From Rhizophagus irregularis (Eukaryota; Glomeromycota; Glomeromycetes; Glomerales; Glomeraceae): a stretch of 64,000 bases of DNA. How positions within the stretch are numbered: the first letter of the stretch is position 1; the number at the start of each line of letters is the position of its first letter. The position numbers and the translations under genes were made by a program. Under the pieces are notes generated by a model. It did not search any database and was not told the DNA's origin. It saw only the letters and a program-made list of their open reading frames with translations. The stretch spans positions 2,852,001-2,916,000 of the forward strand of contig NC_089431.1 of assembly GCF_026210795.1 (NCBI RefSeq), in the 5' to 3' direction. Shown here piece after piece: positions 42,413 to 55,180 of this stretch.

Positions 42413-44154
42413 CTATGTAGAATATGAATCCAAAAGAGTAGACTCCTTCTCATGATTTTCAATATCATTACTCTTTGTTTTATCTTCCTTCGGTACCCAG
42501 GTTACGATTTTTATCGATGATCCATTCTTTTCTTTAATTTCGACCAAAACTTCACCTTTTGAGCCAGTAGTATCAATGTCAAACATGTATCGACTATTGC
42601 CAATTTCCTGGACATCATAACGGCCCAAATTTTGTGTTACAACAACTTCAAAGTCATTTCGATTTTCAAAATATTGTTTTTTATTCAATATATTAAACAT
42701 GAATCTATTCGAAGATTCTTGAAATACTTCAATAAGAGGTTGAGTTTCACCATTATCGAGAGGTATTGTTTGAGGCACAATTTTATTTTGGGCTTTTAAA
42801 GACGCTCTTGACACAGCTTGAAGAGATGATGCCAAATCAGAAGGAATAACTGACCACTCTGCATAATGCCAGATACAAGTAACAAACAAATAAATTATAT
42901 AAAAAGCCGCACAGGTATTAATAATGTTTTTAGAACTGTCAACTAATTTATCGAAATATCGAGACCGTTTCTTTGCACGTTCTTTATTAAGTCGATCCTT
43001 TCTGAATTCAATAGCACGTGAACGTAAAAGTTGTAAATCGTCGTAAATAGCTTGGTTGTCAAAAAAAATAAATTCGTTTACGCTCAAAACTTTTTTAGTA
43101 TATACAGTTTCCACCCATCTATGATCTCTTCTATCTTCAATCATTTGATCGGCTTTCCATGTAAATATTTTAATCCCATTGTCTTCGATCAATTTTACAA
43201 TTGCTCGACGTTTTTTTTCCCTTTCATTCGTGAAAGTAAGCTCATTATCACTCACGGTAATGATTGGTAATAAAGTAACTTTCTCTTGTAATTTCCTCAT
43301 TGTAAGTAAAAGTTCATTAGGGAAACGGTCAACATCCTGAGGTACGAAAACAATACATAAATCAACCAAATTGTCTAGATCATTCTCTGCAAATGTCTTC
43401 TGCAAGTATTCTGATGCTCTAGAGAAATATCCATCAGATCTATCCGTGAGATCAGCCTCATAAATTGCGACTCCTAAGTCCAGAAGGTATTCAAATTGAG
43501 GTCTACCATCTTCAGGAAGATTTCTTACTGGACATATAACAAGTCTCCTTTCTAAACCAATATCATTTGTTGGCATAACACCATCTGCTTCATCCCAAAA
43601 AATTTGCGACATACTTTCGCTTATTTTGGAGAAAATGCTATGTTTACATGAATTAGAAACATTTTGTCCAATATACATGACGCGAAAATTAGCAGGAAAA
43701 CTGGCAAGACGTTGAGAAGGTGTATCATCTTCGTTATCATTAATCTCAACTTCATCATCCGAATCTGAACCCGATTCTTCTCCTATGAATATGAAATTTG
43801 CAAATAATGTCCACAAATGAAGAGTGAAGGAGAAAATTCAAAAAGAAATGATTCACAATACAAGTAAATTACAAAAAAAGAAAAAATAAATAAATTACCA
43901 AGTGATTCATTAGCAAAATCAGCAAAATCTTCAATATCTTCGTTTTCTCGTGCTGGAATTTCAGGAATAGCATTGTTAGCATTAGAATCAATTGGTATTC
44001 TGTCAGAATCCTCAATAATTCCAAAATCTAAATCTTGTGAATTTAAATCTGAAGCATTGCGCAATGGTTCCTGATGTCTAGGAATCTGAAAAGAATCGAG
44101 TGAGGTTGCTTGGCTAGGTGCCATAATGGAAGCTGTTATTGATTCTCCTTCCAT
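42413..44154 (-). CDS. Two-exon host gene: predicted single-pass membrane protein of unknown family
   Basis: Exon 1 43899-44154 (ATG at 44152-44154), intron 43783-43898 (GTAATT...CATAG), exon 2 42413-43782; 1626 nt, 541 residues. The N-terminus (about 110 residues) is acidic and Ser/Asn-rich. Residues about 115-300 look like a Rossmann-type alpha/beta domain: FRVMYIGQNV, RRLVICPVRNL, LVDLCIVFVPQDV, LLPIITVSDNEL, GIKIFTW; the hydrophobic strands and Asp residues recall GTPase-like folds, but no P-loop GxxxxGK[ST] was found. A basic helix (RKDRLNKERAKKRSRYF) precedes one hydrophobic segment, CAAFYIIYLFVTCIW, at about 373-392. The C-terminal 150 residues are beta-rich, possibly facing the other side of the membrane. 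Intact, with normal splice signals; probably a conserved fungal gene. Confidence 0.75.
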
Positions 44155-46920
44155 TAAAGCAAATTGTTCTTGGACTTTGATTTAGAGCGAAACGAATGAT
44201 TATGAATTCACGTGAATTGTAAAAAATTGGAATCTTGAAGTGCTGTTAAAAAGAAAAAAAGATAAATGGTTCGAGATTTGCAAAGTAGAAACCAAGTAAT
44301 AAGCAAGTTAAAAAGAAAAATATAATAAATAATATTTTCAGCAAAATCGAACAAAAAAATCACTATCATGTTATTAACTTTTGAAGTGTTCTGGGGCACT
44401 TAGAATTTACTAACTATTCTTTGTTTTAAGCAAAGCTTAGTTTATATTCATACTACTTCGCCACTCACATTCTCTTTGTTCACAATTCGACACAAAAAAA
44501 GAAAAAATTTTTGAAAAAGCGTAGAAGTGTTTATTATAAACTTTGTTTTTTATTCACTTTTAAACAATAGTTTAATGAAAAAAAAATTTTTTTATTACTT
44601 TTATTTAAATTAGGTACTTTATCTTGTTCACTTTACGCATACAATAAGAAAAAAAAAGTGGGAAAATGTAAAATGACACATGAGAACCTGGAAATAAAGA
44701 GAAATTAAGTCCGAACTTTTTATAGGTAGCGCGGAAGCGTCTCACAATGGATAAGATGAATAACGTACAGCAATCCAACCTTAAAAAGTAAACATGTGCA
44801 AATTATCCTTACAAGTATTTTGTTTATAAAACAGCAATAAAAAAAAGAATAAGATATAACATTCATGTTACTCATGTTACTAAAAAAAAAAATTTAAAAG
44901 TATTTAAATATTAATATATAAAATATAAAAAAAAACCCAGAAACAATTATTAAAAGTAATTTTTGACATGTTTTTTTTAGATTATTTCTATTTTTTTTAA
45001 CTTTTTATTTAAAGTTATATCAATTAAATATTACTTCAGTTTTTATTTAATTATTGTCTATTTATAATTACTACATTAAGTAAATCAAAAATTGGTAATA
45101 TAATCAACTTTCTTAGTCATATATTTGAAACAGTTTATATTAGATAATAACTATAAAGAAATATAATTAAATATGAAAAATTTCACATCATATAGGCGCA
45201 TTTTTGAAATTTGACATATTCTTTTACAGTTTCCAATAAAAGTAATGGTGGTGAGAATACTGCTTCTTAATTGGTTATAATGCTATTACTATTCCAATTA
45301 GATCATTACTTGTTATCAGTTATACCAAATTGAACAGTGAAATGATTATTTAAAAGCAACAAAAAAAAAGTAATTTCAAATATCTATTACAATTAAATTT
45401 ATTTATAAAGCTACTAACTTTTCTTAAAACAAAATTTTAGGTAATTTTTAATTGAACTGGAATTTTTTTGCATTTCTGTAAGCAATGCATTCTTCTTTTT
45501 AAAAACTTGATAAAATTTAAATATTTGTTATTCTAAATATCACACTAAAGCTATTTCTTAAAAAATACTGCCAAAATTAAAGTGACAATCATTTTGTATA
45601 TTTAATTTTCATTGGAATAACATACATTCTTAATTAACTAAATAATTTCTAGATTATTGTTAAGTTTTTTATTATAATAAATATATAAAATAACAACTCC
45701 CATAATGTTTGACATAATATGAGAATTTATCTTCCAATAATGAGTTTTTTTTGTTCATTTAAAGTCCAAATTTCAAGTCCTAATAAAAAATTTGAATTTT
45801 TTTTAAAGCAATATATTAAAAAAAATGATAATACAAAAAAAAAAGAAAAAAAAATTTCAGGTTATTTTTCAATTTATTTAGAAAGGAGTGATTGAGTGAA
45901 ATAATCTTGAAAATAACATAATTATTAATAGTAAAGTTATTTGTAATAATAGTATGCAAAATAAAGTTAAAGTATGCATTCACACAAATAGAGGTCAAAT
46001 TAAATATTAATTAAATAATAAAATATATGCATTTTTGACTCTTTTTCCCAAAAATAAAAAAATTTATAGCTTTATTATAAAATTTATGAGTTATATTAAA
46101 AAAAACTGATCACCATTACTTTTACTGCTGGAGTCTATACTTAGGACAATTTGTTAGATTTAATAATTTAATACTATGTTATTGATACACCTCTTACCTG
46201 GATCAATTGGTTAGATTTATTATAATCAAATTAATATATATTCCAAATTAGTATAATTAATTATATAAAAAAAGTATTATTTGTACAGTTTTAAAATATT
46301 ATTAAAATAAACTAATAATTTAGATCATATGCTAATTTTAAAATATATGTGATATGTCAATTTGATTTACAACAGATTAATAAGACTATTTTAAAATACA
46401 CATATATGTTTTAATAATATATATATAATAAATATATCTATTATTTACTTTTTCAAAATGTAATATTCTGCATTTATTATAATTAAAATATAATAAAATT
46501 ACAAATTAAAAATTACTAAAACTGATTATTATTATAATATTAAAAGTTTTAATTAATATAAAAGTTATTTTACATCTATTATTAAATAATTATTATTCAT
46601 AAAATAGAATTACTTTTTTAATTACTTTTTTTGATAAAACTTTTGAAGGTGATTATTCTTTATTATTAGTATTATTTTTTTCAAATATTTCTTATTTTAT
46701 AATTTATCTATTATTTAAAATTTTTTAATAAATAAAGTTGTTTTATTAATAATATAATTTGTTAAATTATTAGGTAATAATTATCAATAAAAATAATTGG
46801 AAATATATTAGAAATTTATTAATAAATATATTCAGTTCTTTTAATAATTATATATATATGATTTGCTATTTTACATTTTTTTAAATTTTAAATATATAAT
46901 TAATTTATGAGAAAATTTAT
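44155..46920. other. Promoter of the membrane protein gene and AT-rich stretch
   Basis: Immediately upstream (44155-44770) lies the probable promoter and leader, with a GC-richer patch GGTAGCGCGGAAGCGTCTCA at 44726-44745. From 44800 to 46920 GC is very low (under about 20 percent by eye). No gene or clear repeat was recognised. Confidence 0.4.
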
Positions 46921-47028
46921 TCCTCATTCCCATCACTGATTGGCCTGTTCAAGATTTACAATTACGTCACAACAATCAGTTATTTGTTTACATGTCCACT
47001 TACACATCCGGTAGTTTTTCTTTTTTTT

Positions 47029-47345
47029 AGGTTTTTTAGTTTTGTTTCGTGTCGAAGGTATGCAGATACCAGGTATTTCATTTTTTCATTTTTTTTTCTT
47101 TATGTTTTCATTTCTTCCTTGTTTCTAATTTCTTTATTAATTCTTTTAGGTTTTTAGAATCTTCCAGTTTCGCGGTCAAAGATTCATGTCAAAGGTATGC
47201 AAATATTAGATATTTCATTTTTTCATTTTTTTTCTTTTATGTTTTCATTTCTTTCTTGCCTCTAATTTCTTTATTATTTTCTTTTAGGTTTTTTAGAATC
47301 TCTCAGTTTTGTGGTCAAAGGTATATTTTTTTTTCATTTCTCTAA
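47029..47345 (+). repeat. Tandem repeat of about 130 bp with splice-acceptor-like units
   Basis: Two full units and one partial unit. Each starts at TTTTAGGTTTTTTAG or a similar sequence, followed by a short purine-containing block (GTCGAAGGTATGCA, GTCAAAGGTATGCA) and then a pyrimidine-rich stretch. The pattern polypyrimidine-AG then AGGTATG looks like repeated 3' and 5' splice sites around mini-exons of about 40-60 nt. It may be a spliced non-coding transcript or a decayed gene. Confidence 0.6.
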
Positions 47346-48440
47346 TTTTCTTTTTCTTTTTCTGCTTTCATTTTATTTTTACTAACTTTATTTCATTTTT
47401 TCTTTATGGTTTGCCAGTTTGCTTCCATTCATTTTTACCCCTTTCTTTCTTTCCCTTTATTCCAGTTTTCTTTTTTATTTTTGTTCTTTTTTATTTTTGT
47501 TTTCCCTTTCATTTTCTCCTTTTATTTTATCTTTGTCTCTTTTATTTTTGTTTCTATAGATAAATCTGTCAAGCACCTTAAATATTCAAAAAAAATTTAC
47601 GCTACCAGACACTCAGAATTATCCATATCTGATTCCTATCTTCTCTTTAGCACGAAGGCGCATGAGCGTATAGCATGTTCAACGCATTCTTCTACAGTTG
47701 ATGCAGAATCCTCTTTTACTCTTACTTATCTTCTTTTTAGGTCTTTAGCTTTATATCCTTCTAATTTTACGATCAAGGTATATATATATTTTTTTCATTT
47801 ATTACTTTTCACTTCTTTTTATTTTTAGGGTTTATTCTAACTCTATTTCATTGTTTATTCTTGATCTTAATCTTTCCTTTCATTTTTTATAAATATTAGA
47901 CTTTTCAGCTTTTTTTTTTGCTTTAGTTCCTAAAATTTTTTTTTAGGTTGCTGATTCTTTTTAAAATAGGGTGAGTAATTGGTTTTATTTTTGTTGCTTT
48001 TTATTTTTTATTTGTTATTTCTTTGTCTTTATTACTAACAATCTTTCTTTTCTTTTTTTTTCACCTTTTCATTATTTTATTTTTGTTCCCTTTATTTTAT
48101 TTCATTCTCCTTTGTTTCATTTCCCTTCCTTTTCATTTTTCCCTTCTTAATTTCTCTTCTCTTTCATTTTTCGTATTTTCTTTTGTTTTTCTTTTATTTT
48201 TTTTTATTTTTCTCTCTTTTGTATTCCTTCTATTTTGTGTTCCCTTTTTCTTTCATTTTCTTTCATTTTTTTTTTCTTCAACCTTCTTCTCTTTCATTTA
48301 CCATTTCATTTTTATTTTGATACCTTTTTCTTTTATTTTTGTTTCTTTTCTCTTTTATCTTTATTATTCTTCATTATATTTTCTTCATCTTTTTATTTCC
48401 TAATTTTTTTTTATCATTAAAGTTTCTCTTTTTTTTACAT
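47080..48440 (+). other. Pyrimidine-rich strand, about 1.4 kb
   Basis: The plus strand is dominated by T with C; purines are rare over long runs, most strongly at 47080-47560 and 48000-48440. Possible exons between 47561 and 47780 (GATAAATCTGTCAAGCACCT; CACGAAGGCGCATGAGCGTA) are framed by TTCTATAG, CTCTTTAG, CTTTTTAG and AAGGTATAT splice-like signals. The F/S/L-rich open frames here follow from composition and are not accepted as genes. Confidence 0.55.
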
Positions 48441-49100
48441 TATTATTGTTACTAATTATGTCAAATAAATGATTATAAAGTTTTAATTTTAAATAACTGT
48501 TTTTATTCTTCTATTTAATAAAATAAAATTACAAATAAATTACATTATTTTATAAAATGTTTTTGTAAAAAAAACTATTATTACGCACAGAATTCTATTA
48601 ACCGTTAATTAAAATAATTAGCCAATCAAAATAAGCCAACCAAACAATTTCATCACGTGATAGGGTGAGTAATAATATTACTCACCTAGGGGAATAACTT
48701 CACCTTTAATTTATTTAATATTCAATTTATATTTAAATTATTGTAAAATAATAAATTAGTAATTTATATAAAATAATGGAGTTTGTTTTTTATTACATCT
48801 GTATTATATCATATTCTTATAATATGTTATATATAAAAATCAAAAATGATATTCTAAATCCTTTCTAATATATTAAAAAAACTTGTAGAATGATTAAATA
48901 TATTATATATGTATAGTATAAGATTTTTTATAATACATAATAAGTGTATAAGATTTTATGTCAGGCTTTTTTAAAAATAGAAAATCTTAATAAAGTTATT
49001 AGATCAAAATAATTAATATATAAATTAATATAAATAATAATATATTATAGTACAGGGTGAGAGTAAGGATATTTACCAAAAACTATTTTTTTAAAATTTT
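48441..49100. other. AT-rich stretch with a palindrome
   Basis: The palindrome GGTGAGTAATAATATTACTC ending ACC lies at 48664-48686, beside CACGTGAT at 48654. No gene. Confidence 0.45.
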
Positions 49101-49102
49101 AG

Positions 49103-49300
49103 TTTAGTCAAAATTCAATCTGAACCTATTTTTTATAATAAACTTAATTGCTGAAACTGTTTTTATGTTTTTTCAAAACTAATTACTATTTTTTAAAATT
49201 TTAAAAAAGTTTGTCAAAATTCAATCTGAACCTATTTTTTATAATAAACTTAATTGCTGAAACTGTTTTTATGTTTTTCAAAACTAATTACTATAATTTA
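49103..49300. repeat. Tandem duplication, about 108-bp period
   Basis: Two copies of a segment starting GTCAAAATTCAATCTGAACC and containing AATTGCTGAAACTGTTTTTA. Confidence 0.85.
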
Positions 49301-49406
49301 AAAAAGTTTCAGATTTACCAATTTTTTCATTAAAAATAAAGTTTTTGAGTTTCAGATTTTTGAATTTTATTATTAAATGAGTTTCAGGTAGCAACATTAG
49401 ATAAAA

Positions 49407-49520
49407 GTAATATTATTTATTTTAACATGGTTAATAGATGATTGATTAAAATTTTGCCATATAAGTAGCAAAATTTATAACTGATTATCCATTAATCTAT
49501 ATTAAAATAAGTGATATTAC
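49407..49520. repeat. Imperfect foldback (about 50-bp arms)
   Basis: The left arm GTAATATTATTTATTTTAAC pairs with the right arm, reversed, GTAATATCACTTATTTTAAT; matching continues imperfectly inward to AAAATTTTGC. Likely a small foldback MITE. Confidence 0.7.
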
Positions 49521-49594
49521 CTATATACTATAATATTATTATCATATAGTACTGATTATAATAGAAAATCTATTGTAACTTACCAGTAAAATCT

Positions 49595-52500
49595 ATTTAA
49601 GTCATGATCTGTGAAAAATCGACACAAAATTACTATTAAATTTTGGGGTAAAAATTTGTCGATCATTTATTAAATAAAAATAACTGCTATCATTCGCAAT
49701 AAGGCAAGTATTACTAAAACAAATTCACAGCTCAACCAGATCACATGACAAGCTGCGCAATAATGTAAAATATGGTTTGACAAAAAAAATTTCATTTAAC
49801 CGACTTGACGAAAAATTTTTTCTTTGTAGCAGCTGTAGATTTTAAAGGTACACGTATATATAATACATAAATTTCACCTTTTCAATTTACGAATTTTTAA
49901 CATTTATTAAACATTATTTACATTTCTTTCTTTATAAGTACTTGCTACAAGTATTTATTATGAATTTTCAGAGTCCATATTTTCTTCCAAAGTACGCAAA
50001 GCCATAGCCTCTTTCCATTTACGCGAAAAAGTTGAAATCCAGTTTGTTATTGTAGTTACTTTAGGTATGTCATTTTCTTCAATTTCTCCAAGTTCTGCAC
50101 GCTTTAAAAGTTCTTCATGCATCTGTTGTGCATTTAATTTTTGACGAGGATTTGCTGTTCCAGTATGGAACATTGATTCTAAAAGATACTTTACTTGGGG
50201 AGATATTCTTTTTACTGGTCCACGCTGACGAGTTTTTTCATTTTCTTTTAGAGCCCATCCACTGGTAAACATTTGTTGACTACGCAAAAAAAAATAAATA
50301 AATAATACAATCAACAAATAAAGATGTGATTGTTTAATATTTATACCTTTTGGTTTCCAATGATCTATTGTTTTCCAGGTTAGTCAGATCAGAAAGTATT
50401 TGGTTCACATATTCTTGGCGCTTATTATTGGTAATACAAATACATAATAGCAAATAGGATTATAATAAAGAATATAACGAAAATTCTAGAATTGAATATC
50501 ACCTACCGATTCACTCGTGTTGGATCTTGTTTGTCTAACAAGCAAATACGTTACTTTTATTTAGGAATAATATGGAAACAGGTAAACTCACTTTCTTTAT
50601 TTAAAATTGGTATATTCCATTGCTTAATTGATTGTGTATGAGATGTAAAAGTAGGATTTGGTTTTTCAATTTTTCGCTTTTTAACAATCTTTTCTATTTT
50701 TTCAAGTGACCATTCTTTCCACTCTCCAATTCCTGGTAGTGCACGTGCATGAATATATCCTACTTTTTCTTCGTCCGTGGGCCAAGTCCATTCTTGCAGG
50801 TTGGATATTCCCGTAATTGTGTCCAATTTTGCTTTATCTAAATTGAAAATAAATATTAGATTTATTTCAAGTTTTACAGCTTGCTAATTAGAACTACAAT
50901 TTACCATTATCTCTGTTAGGATTCAAATTAGAAACTTGGACGCCTGCTATACCTTTTACTGCTAATTCGATATCATCTCCAGAAATAACATCATATCCAA
51001 GCTTTACGTATCTTTTCATTGCTTGAGAAACCTTATTATTATCAATGAATTGATCAATCACTCAATCAGTATTATCTTTGACTTTCAATATAATAATATA
51101 GCAGAATGCACCTGTGCATGATGTGAATCAATCGAAGTTTTGGCTTCTCCTGCTTCAAGAAAGATCCATTTGCAAGGAATTATATTATACCACTCCTTCC
51201 AATGTGCAATAATCAACATTAACTCTGTACAGTGGTAATGCATGCCATTATCTGACATTATTGTTACCCATTTGGGTTTTGGATTCAATGTTTCAATTAC
51301 AGTATGGAGGGAAGATGCAGTAAACCATGCATCTTGGCGCGTATCGTTAGACCAGTGATCAAATACTTGAACATCCAGTTGATTTTGTTCCATATTTTTG
51401 GTATATACAAGTACAGAATGAAAACTTCAACCACGTTTTCCAAAAAACTCTGTTTTGGTCTCACGTGCACTTTGAGGTAATATTCTTATTTTGTAATTTA
51501 CAATCATTACAGTACCTTCTTCATCCAATTTTTCTAAATTTGTTCGTACATGAATATTCAAGTATATTTTACGGGCATGATGTGCCATCCATGCTATGAG
51601 TTTTTGCTGATATTCATCAAGAATTTCAAAATACTCTTCACTTATTGCTGCTTTTAATTCTTCAAAAAAACTAAAAATACTTTCACATTTTGAACAGGTA
51701 ACTGGATGATTAAGATTACAGTCTCTAAAGGCATGTCGTATACAATGACTAATACAGGAATTATGAACTGCGATACCAGCTGCTGTAACCTCCAGTTCTT
51801 TTGAATATTCTCGACGTATGTATCGACACAATTCTTGTAATTTTGTTAATAAACGTTTCTAATAAGATAAAATATATTAGAATTCATACTTGCAAATTTT
51901 AATAAAATTTATTTTTATTTTCAGAGGTTCATCCATAACATGGGCAGAAATAATTACTCCAATATCTCCAAATACCATATAACCACAGTCATTACATGTA
52001 GAACATAATCCACCTAAATTTTCTCGGTACACATATTGACCACCTTCAAGACATATCATAAAAGATGTATGACGCATACCATTAGGATACTCTTCTGCAA
52101 ATCTTTCCCATAATGCTTTTTTCGTGTCTTGTAAGTATTTGATTGGTTTTCCTGATTTTGCATCAGTTTTGTATGAACTCATATTGACAAATTCTTTATC
52201 ATTTAAAAATCTGTCAATTTGTTCAAGCATTTCAGGTGTAAACCTTCTTCGGCAAATTATTGGTTTTACAAGTAGGGGTATCCATAACCATTGATACGTG
52301 CATGCTTGCGAGATTCTACAATAGTATGCGAACCAACCTGTATATATTTATTATAAAAACAATATAAAATTTTACATTATTGTATCAGTAATAATTTTTT
52401 GCAAATTTTTCATTGTCTTTTTTACGTCTAGTTTATTTACATAATTTTAAAAATAAAAGAATAAATAATTCAAGAACGTGTACATTAAAATTTTACATAT

Positions 52501-53955
52501 AAAGCAAAACTATAAAATATTACATTCAAATTTTGTTTTAGTTCTCCATAGGTAAACTCATTGGAAATTATAGAAAGTATACGTCTTTTTCCATCAGGAG
52601 TTTTTTTGTTGTTAGCAAGTGTGCACGTTCAAAACACATCCAAAATGTATGTGTTGCGTTTGGCATATTCTTTGGAATACTAGTAAGAAAACCACTTTTA
52701 TATAAAGCAGCAAATGCTACCTTGTCTGCTTTTTCATTTGGTGATTTTGTCCATAATTGACGCTAATAAAAAAATATTTATTTTAGTGTTTGAAGATAAA
52801 AAAAATAACAATAAAAATATCACAAATTTACTGACCTTTGATTCTTCAGATAACCAAGGAGTTATATTTGTTGCACCAACTGCTTTTAGCATGGTTTGCC
52901 ACGCACTTAATTCACGTTCACTAAATTCATATCCTTTTGGATATATAGCATGCAAAGCAGGTTCTAATTCAATTATTGGATTTTCAGTTTTAACCCAACT
53001 TGTAAAAAAATATTTCCAATTAGCATTTGCCAGAGTTCTTCTTTTTACATGATAATCAAATAACCTTTCTAAAATATATTCATCATTTCAGTCATTAAGA
53101 GTGCATTGAGTTCGATGCTGCTGAATTAGATTTTTTGTAATTGGATTATCGAAGACCATAAAGTTGTGTGCCGGTAAATTTTTTCAGTTGTCCTGTTTTT
53201 TCCCACACTTCATCTGGCGTTGCGCCTTTAAATTATTTTATTAAAGCAGATTCTCGGTAAATTTCAACAATGCATTTTTTTTTCTCAATCCATGATACAA
53301 AAATTGACTGCTTTCTTTCATACATATGAAGAAGGGATGATTGAAAACCTGAACCTGCATAACGCCATTTTTCGCGTGAAGAAGTCCCTATACCATAAAT
53401 AAAAATTATACAATTTTCTACATTAACAGTAACGGGAATATGTTGAATATCTTGTTTTAAAGTTTTAAGGATATTTTTGTCATTCCAACCCATTGCTTGA
53501 TACCCTGAATAGCGTGTTGAAGTATTGAAACAGTTTTTATAAGCTGTAGAAATAGCCTTTATATACTTGGCTCTGTAACAACATGTAAACCACTTTGACA
53601 ACAATACATTGGCATTAATTTGTTATTACCAGAACCAGTTTGTATAGTTAAAATGAAATCTACTTTGTTAAGACAAACTTTAGTCTGTTGTCCCAGCCTA
53701 ATCGGAAATAAAGTTTCATTTTCGTTTGAAATTATCCACCAATAAAAAGAATAAGGTCCATAGTGAAGTTCAGGAACTATAGTTCCTGGTTTTATTAAAG
53801 TAACGCGTAAAGTTGGAGCCATTATGACAGTTTTTAAAGGTTGTCAACGAGAGATTTAAATTTATTACAACTGGTTATAATGTATCTTATCCCCAAATTT
53901 ACTATACACAACTCATATGATCTGATGCCGATCATTCGCGGATCACGACTTAAAT
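49595..53955 (-). mobile_element. 4.36-kb TIR DNA transposon
   Basis: The left end ATTTAAGTCATGATCTGTGA and the reversed right end ATTTAAGTCGTGATCCGCGA are inverted repeats, continuing imperfectly through AATCG/ATGATCGG. It carries a multi-exon transposase on the minus strand. A target-site duplication could not be fixed. The right end contains GATGCCGATCATTC, related to the GCCGATCATTT subterminal motif of the transposon at 36699-41260. Confidence 0.75.
49958..53822 (-). pseudogene. Multi-exon DDE transposase (glomeromycete family), partly degraded
   Basis: Reads from MAPTLRVTLIKPGTIVPELH at 53822 to a TAA at 49958. Recognisable blocks in order: ATPDEVWEKTGQLKKFTGTQ (about 53220), AWQTMLKAVGATNITPWLSE followed by an intron (acceptor near 52764), FVNMSSYKTDAKSGKP (52195), YPNGMRHTSFMICLEGGQYV (52100), HNSCISHCIRHAFRDCNLNH (51745), YKIRILPQSARETKTEFFGK (51490), VFDHWSND, IMSDNGMHYH and FLEAGEAKTSIDSHHA (51365-51125; D, D and E fit a DDE triad), then WTWPTDEEKVGYIHARALPG (50785) and a helical C-terminus, RGPVKRISPQVKYLLESMF and PKVTTITNWISTF. 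Several introns separate the blocks; a few frame changes (for example near 53570 and 53120) indicate decay. The superfamily is not assigned. Confidence 0.7.
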
Positions 53956-54870
53956 TAAATAATAAAAATTCTTTTTCATTTATTTCTCTGTTTTTGAAAA
54001 TGCTATATCAAAAAAAAATATTTTCTTTATTTTCTTATTGTTGCTTTATATTAAAAAATTTTTATTATAACATATTTTAGTATTTATAAGATAAAAAAAT
54101 ATTTATTTATATTACTTCAATAAATCAAGAAATATAAGCTATGTGTATAACGTGTTAAATCAACAAACAATTATATTTGATACTATAAATAAACTTTAGT
54201 CAATATACTATAAAAAATATCTAAAATTAAAATATGTTATAGTCATATATAACCATACATATCCGCCAATTCATGGAATTAGCCAAAATTAAGATTTTTA
54301 TAAAGATTTGTACATTTTAACAAAAATTATGTTTCACAAGCTTAAATTATATGTTTTACATAATCAGATGATCTAAATCTATCAAAAAATAAAAAAAAAT
54401 TTTTAACATTTATTCAAAAATAACAATAGCAACTACTTTCTTTTTAAATCACTTTTCAATCACTTTTTAATCAGATTTTTATTAGGTGACTTAGAAAAGT
54501 TTATAGGCATATATAGCAGGTTTTTTTTAATCAGTAAGTAAGAAAAAATATTAATAATTTATATTAATAAGAAAAATCTTTTTTCATTTATTTTTAACCT
54601 TAGTTCCTTCTTTTTTTTAATAAAAATATACAAAATAAAAATGTGAGTTATAATTTAGAGTTTTTGAGATGTTTTTTTTTTGTTTTTTACTATACTGATT
54701 TTATTCTACTTGTTAATTACTTTTTAAAATTGATTTTATTAATTTATTCAATTTAAAACAGAAATAGCAAATAAAACCTTGTTAAGTAAAGTAAAAAGAG
54801 CTCAATAATACCTGTAAAGATCATCTTTTGGTAAAAATTATAATTTTAAAAATTTTTGTGTCAGAGTTTT
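53956..54870. other. AT-rich stretch
   Basis: No gene or repeat was recognised. Short frames at 53841-54080 and 54828-55031 are composition or foldback artefacts. Confidence 0.35.
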
Positions 54871-54874
54871 ATTC

Positions 54875-55180
54875 AATTAACAAAATCGTTAATATCTCGG
54901 CGTACATGCATGCTAAACACATATATTTATATTCATATGAAAGCCCAGAACCTACTCTACCTGAACGAAAAAAGATCATTCAGATCGAATTACTAGATGT
55001 GAAGATATTAATGATCAAAGTCAAAAGTTAAAAATAAATATATTGAACGTAATTATTCAGCAATTTGTGATTCAATTCATGCGATATTTGGTTTATGGAT
55101 AGCTCTTGATTACCTCTTTCTAATGAATATAAATTCATTTGTCTAGCATACATACACGTTAAGTTATTCAATATTTTGTC
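54875..55180. repeat. Foldback element with about 80-bp imperfect arms
   Basis: The left arm contains GTACATGCATGCTAAACACA and TATTTATATTCATATGAAAG; the right arm, reversed, reads GTGTATGTATGCTAGACAAA and AATTTATATTCATTAGAAAG in the same order. The spacer is about 110 bp. Probably a decayed MITE. Confidence 0.7.

Noticed and set aside
47049-48420. Several F/S/L-rich open frames
   Set aside because: Explained by extreme pyrimidine bias, which lacks stop codons in that direction.
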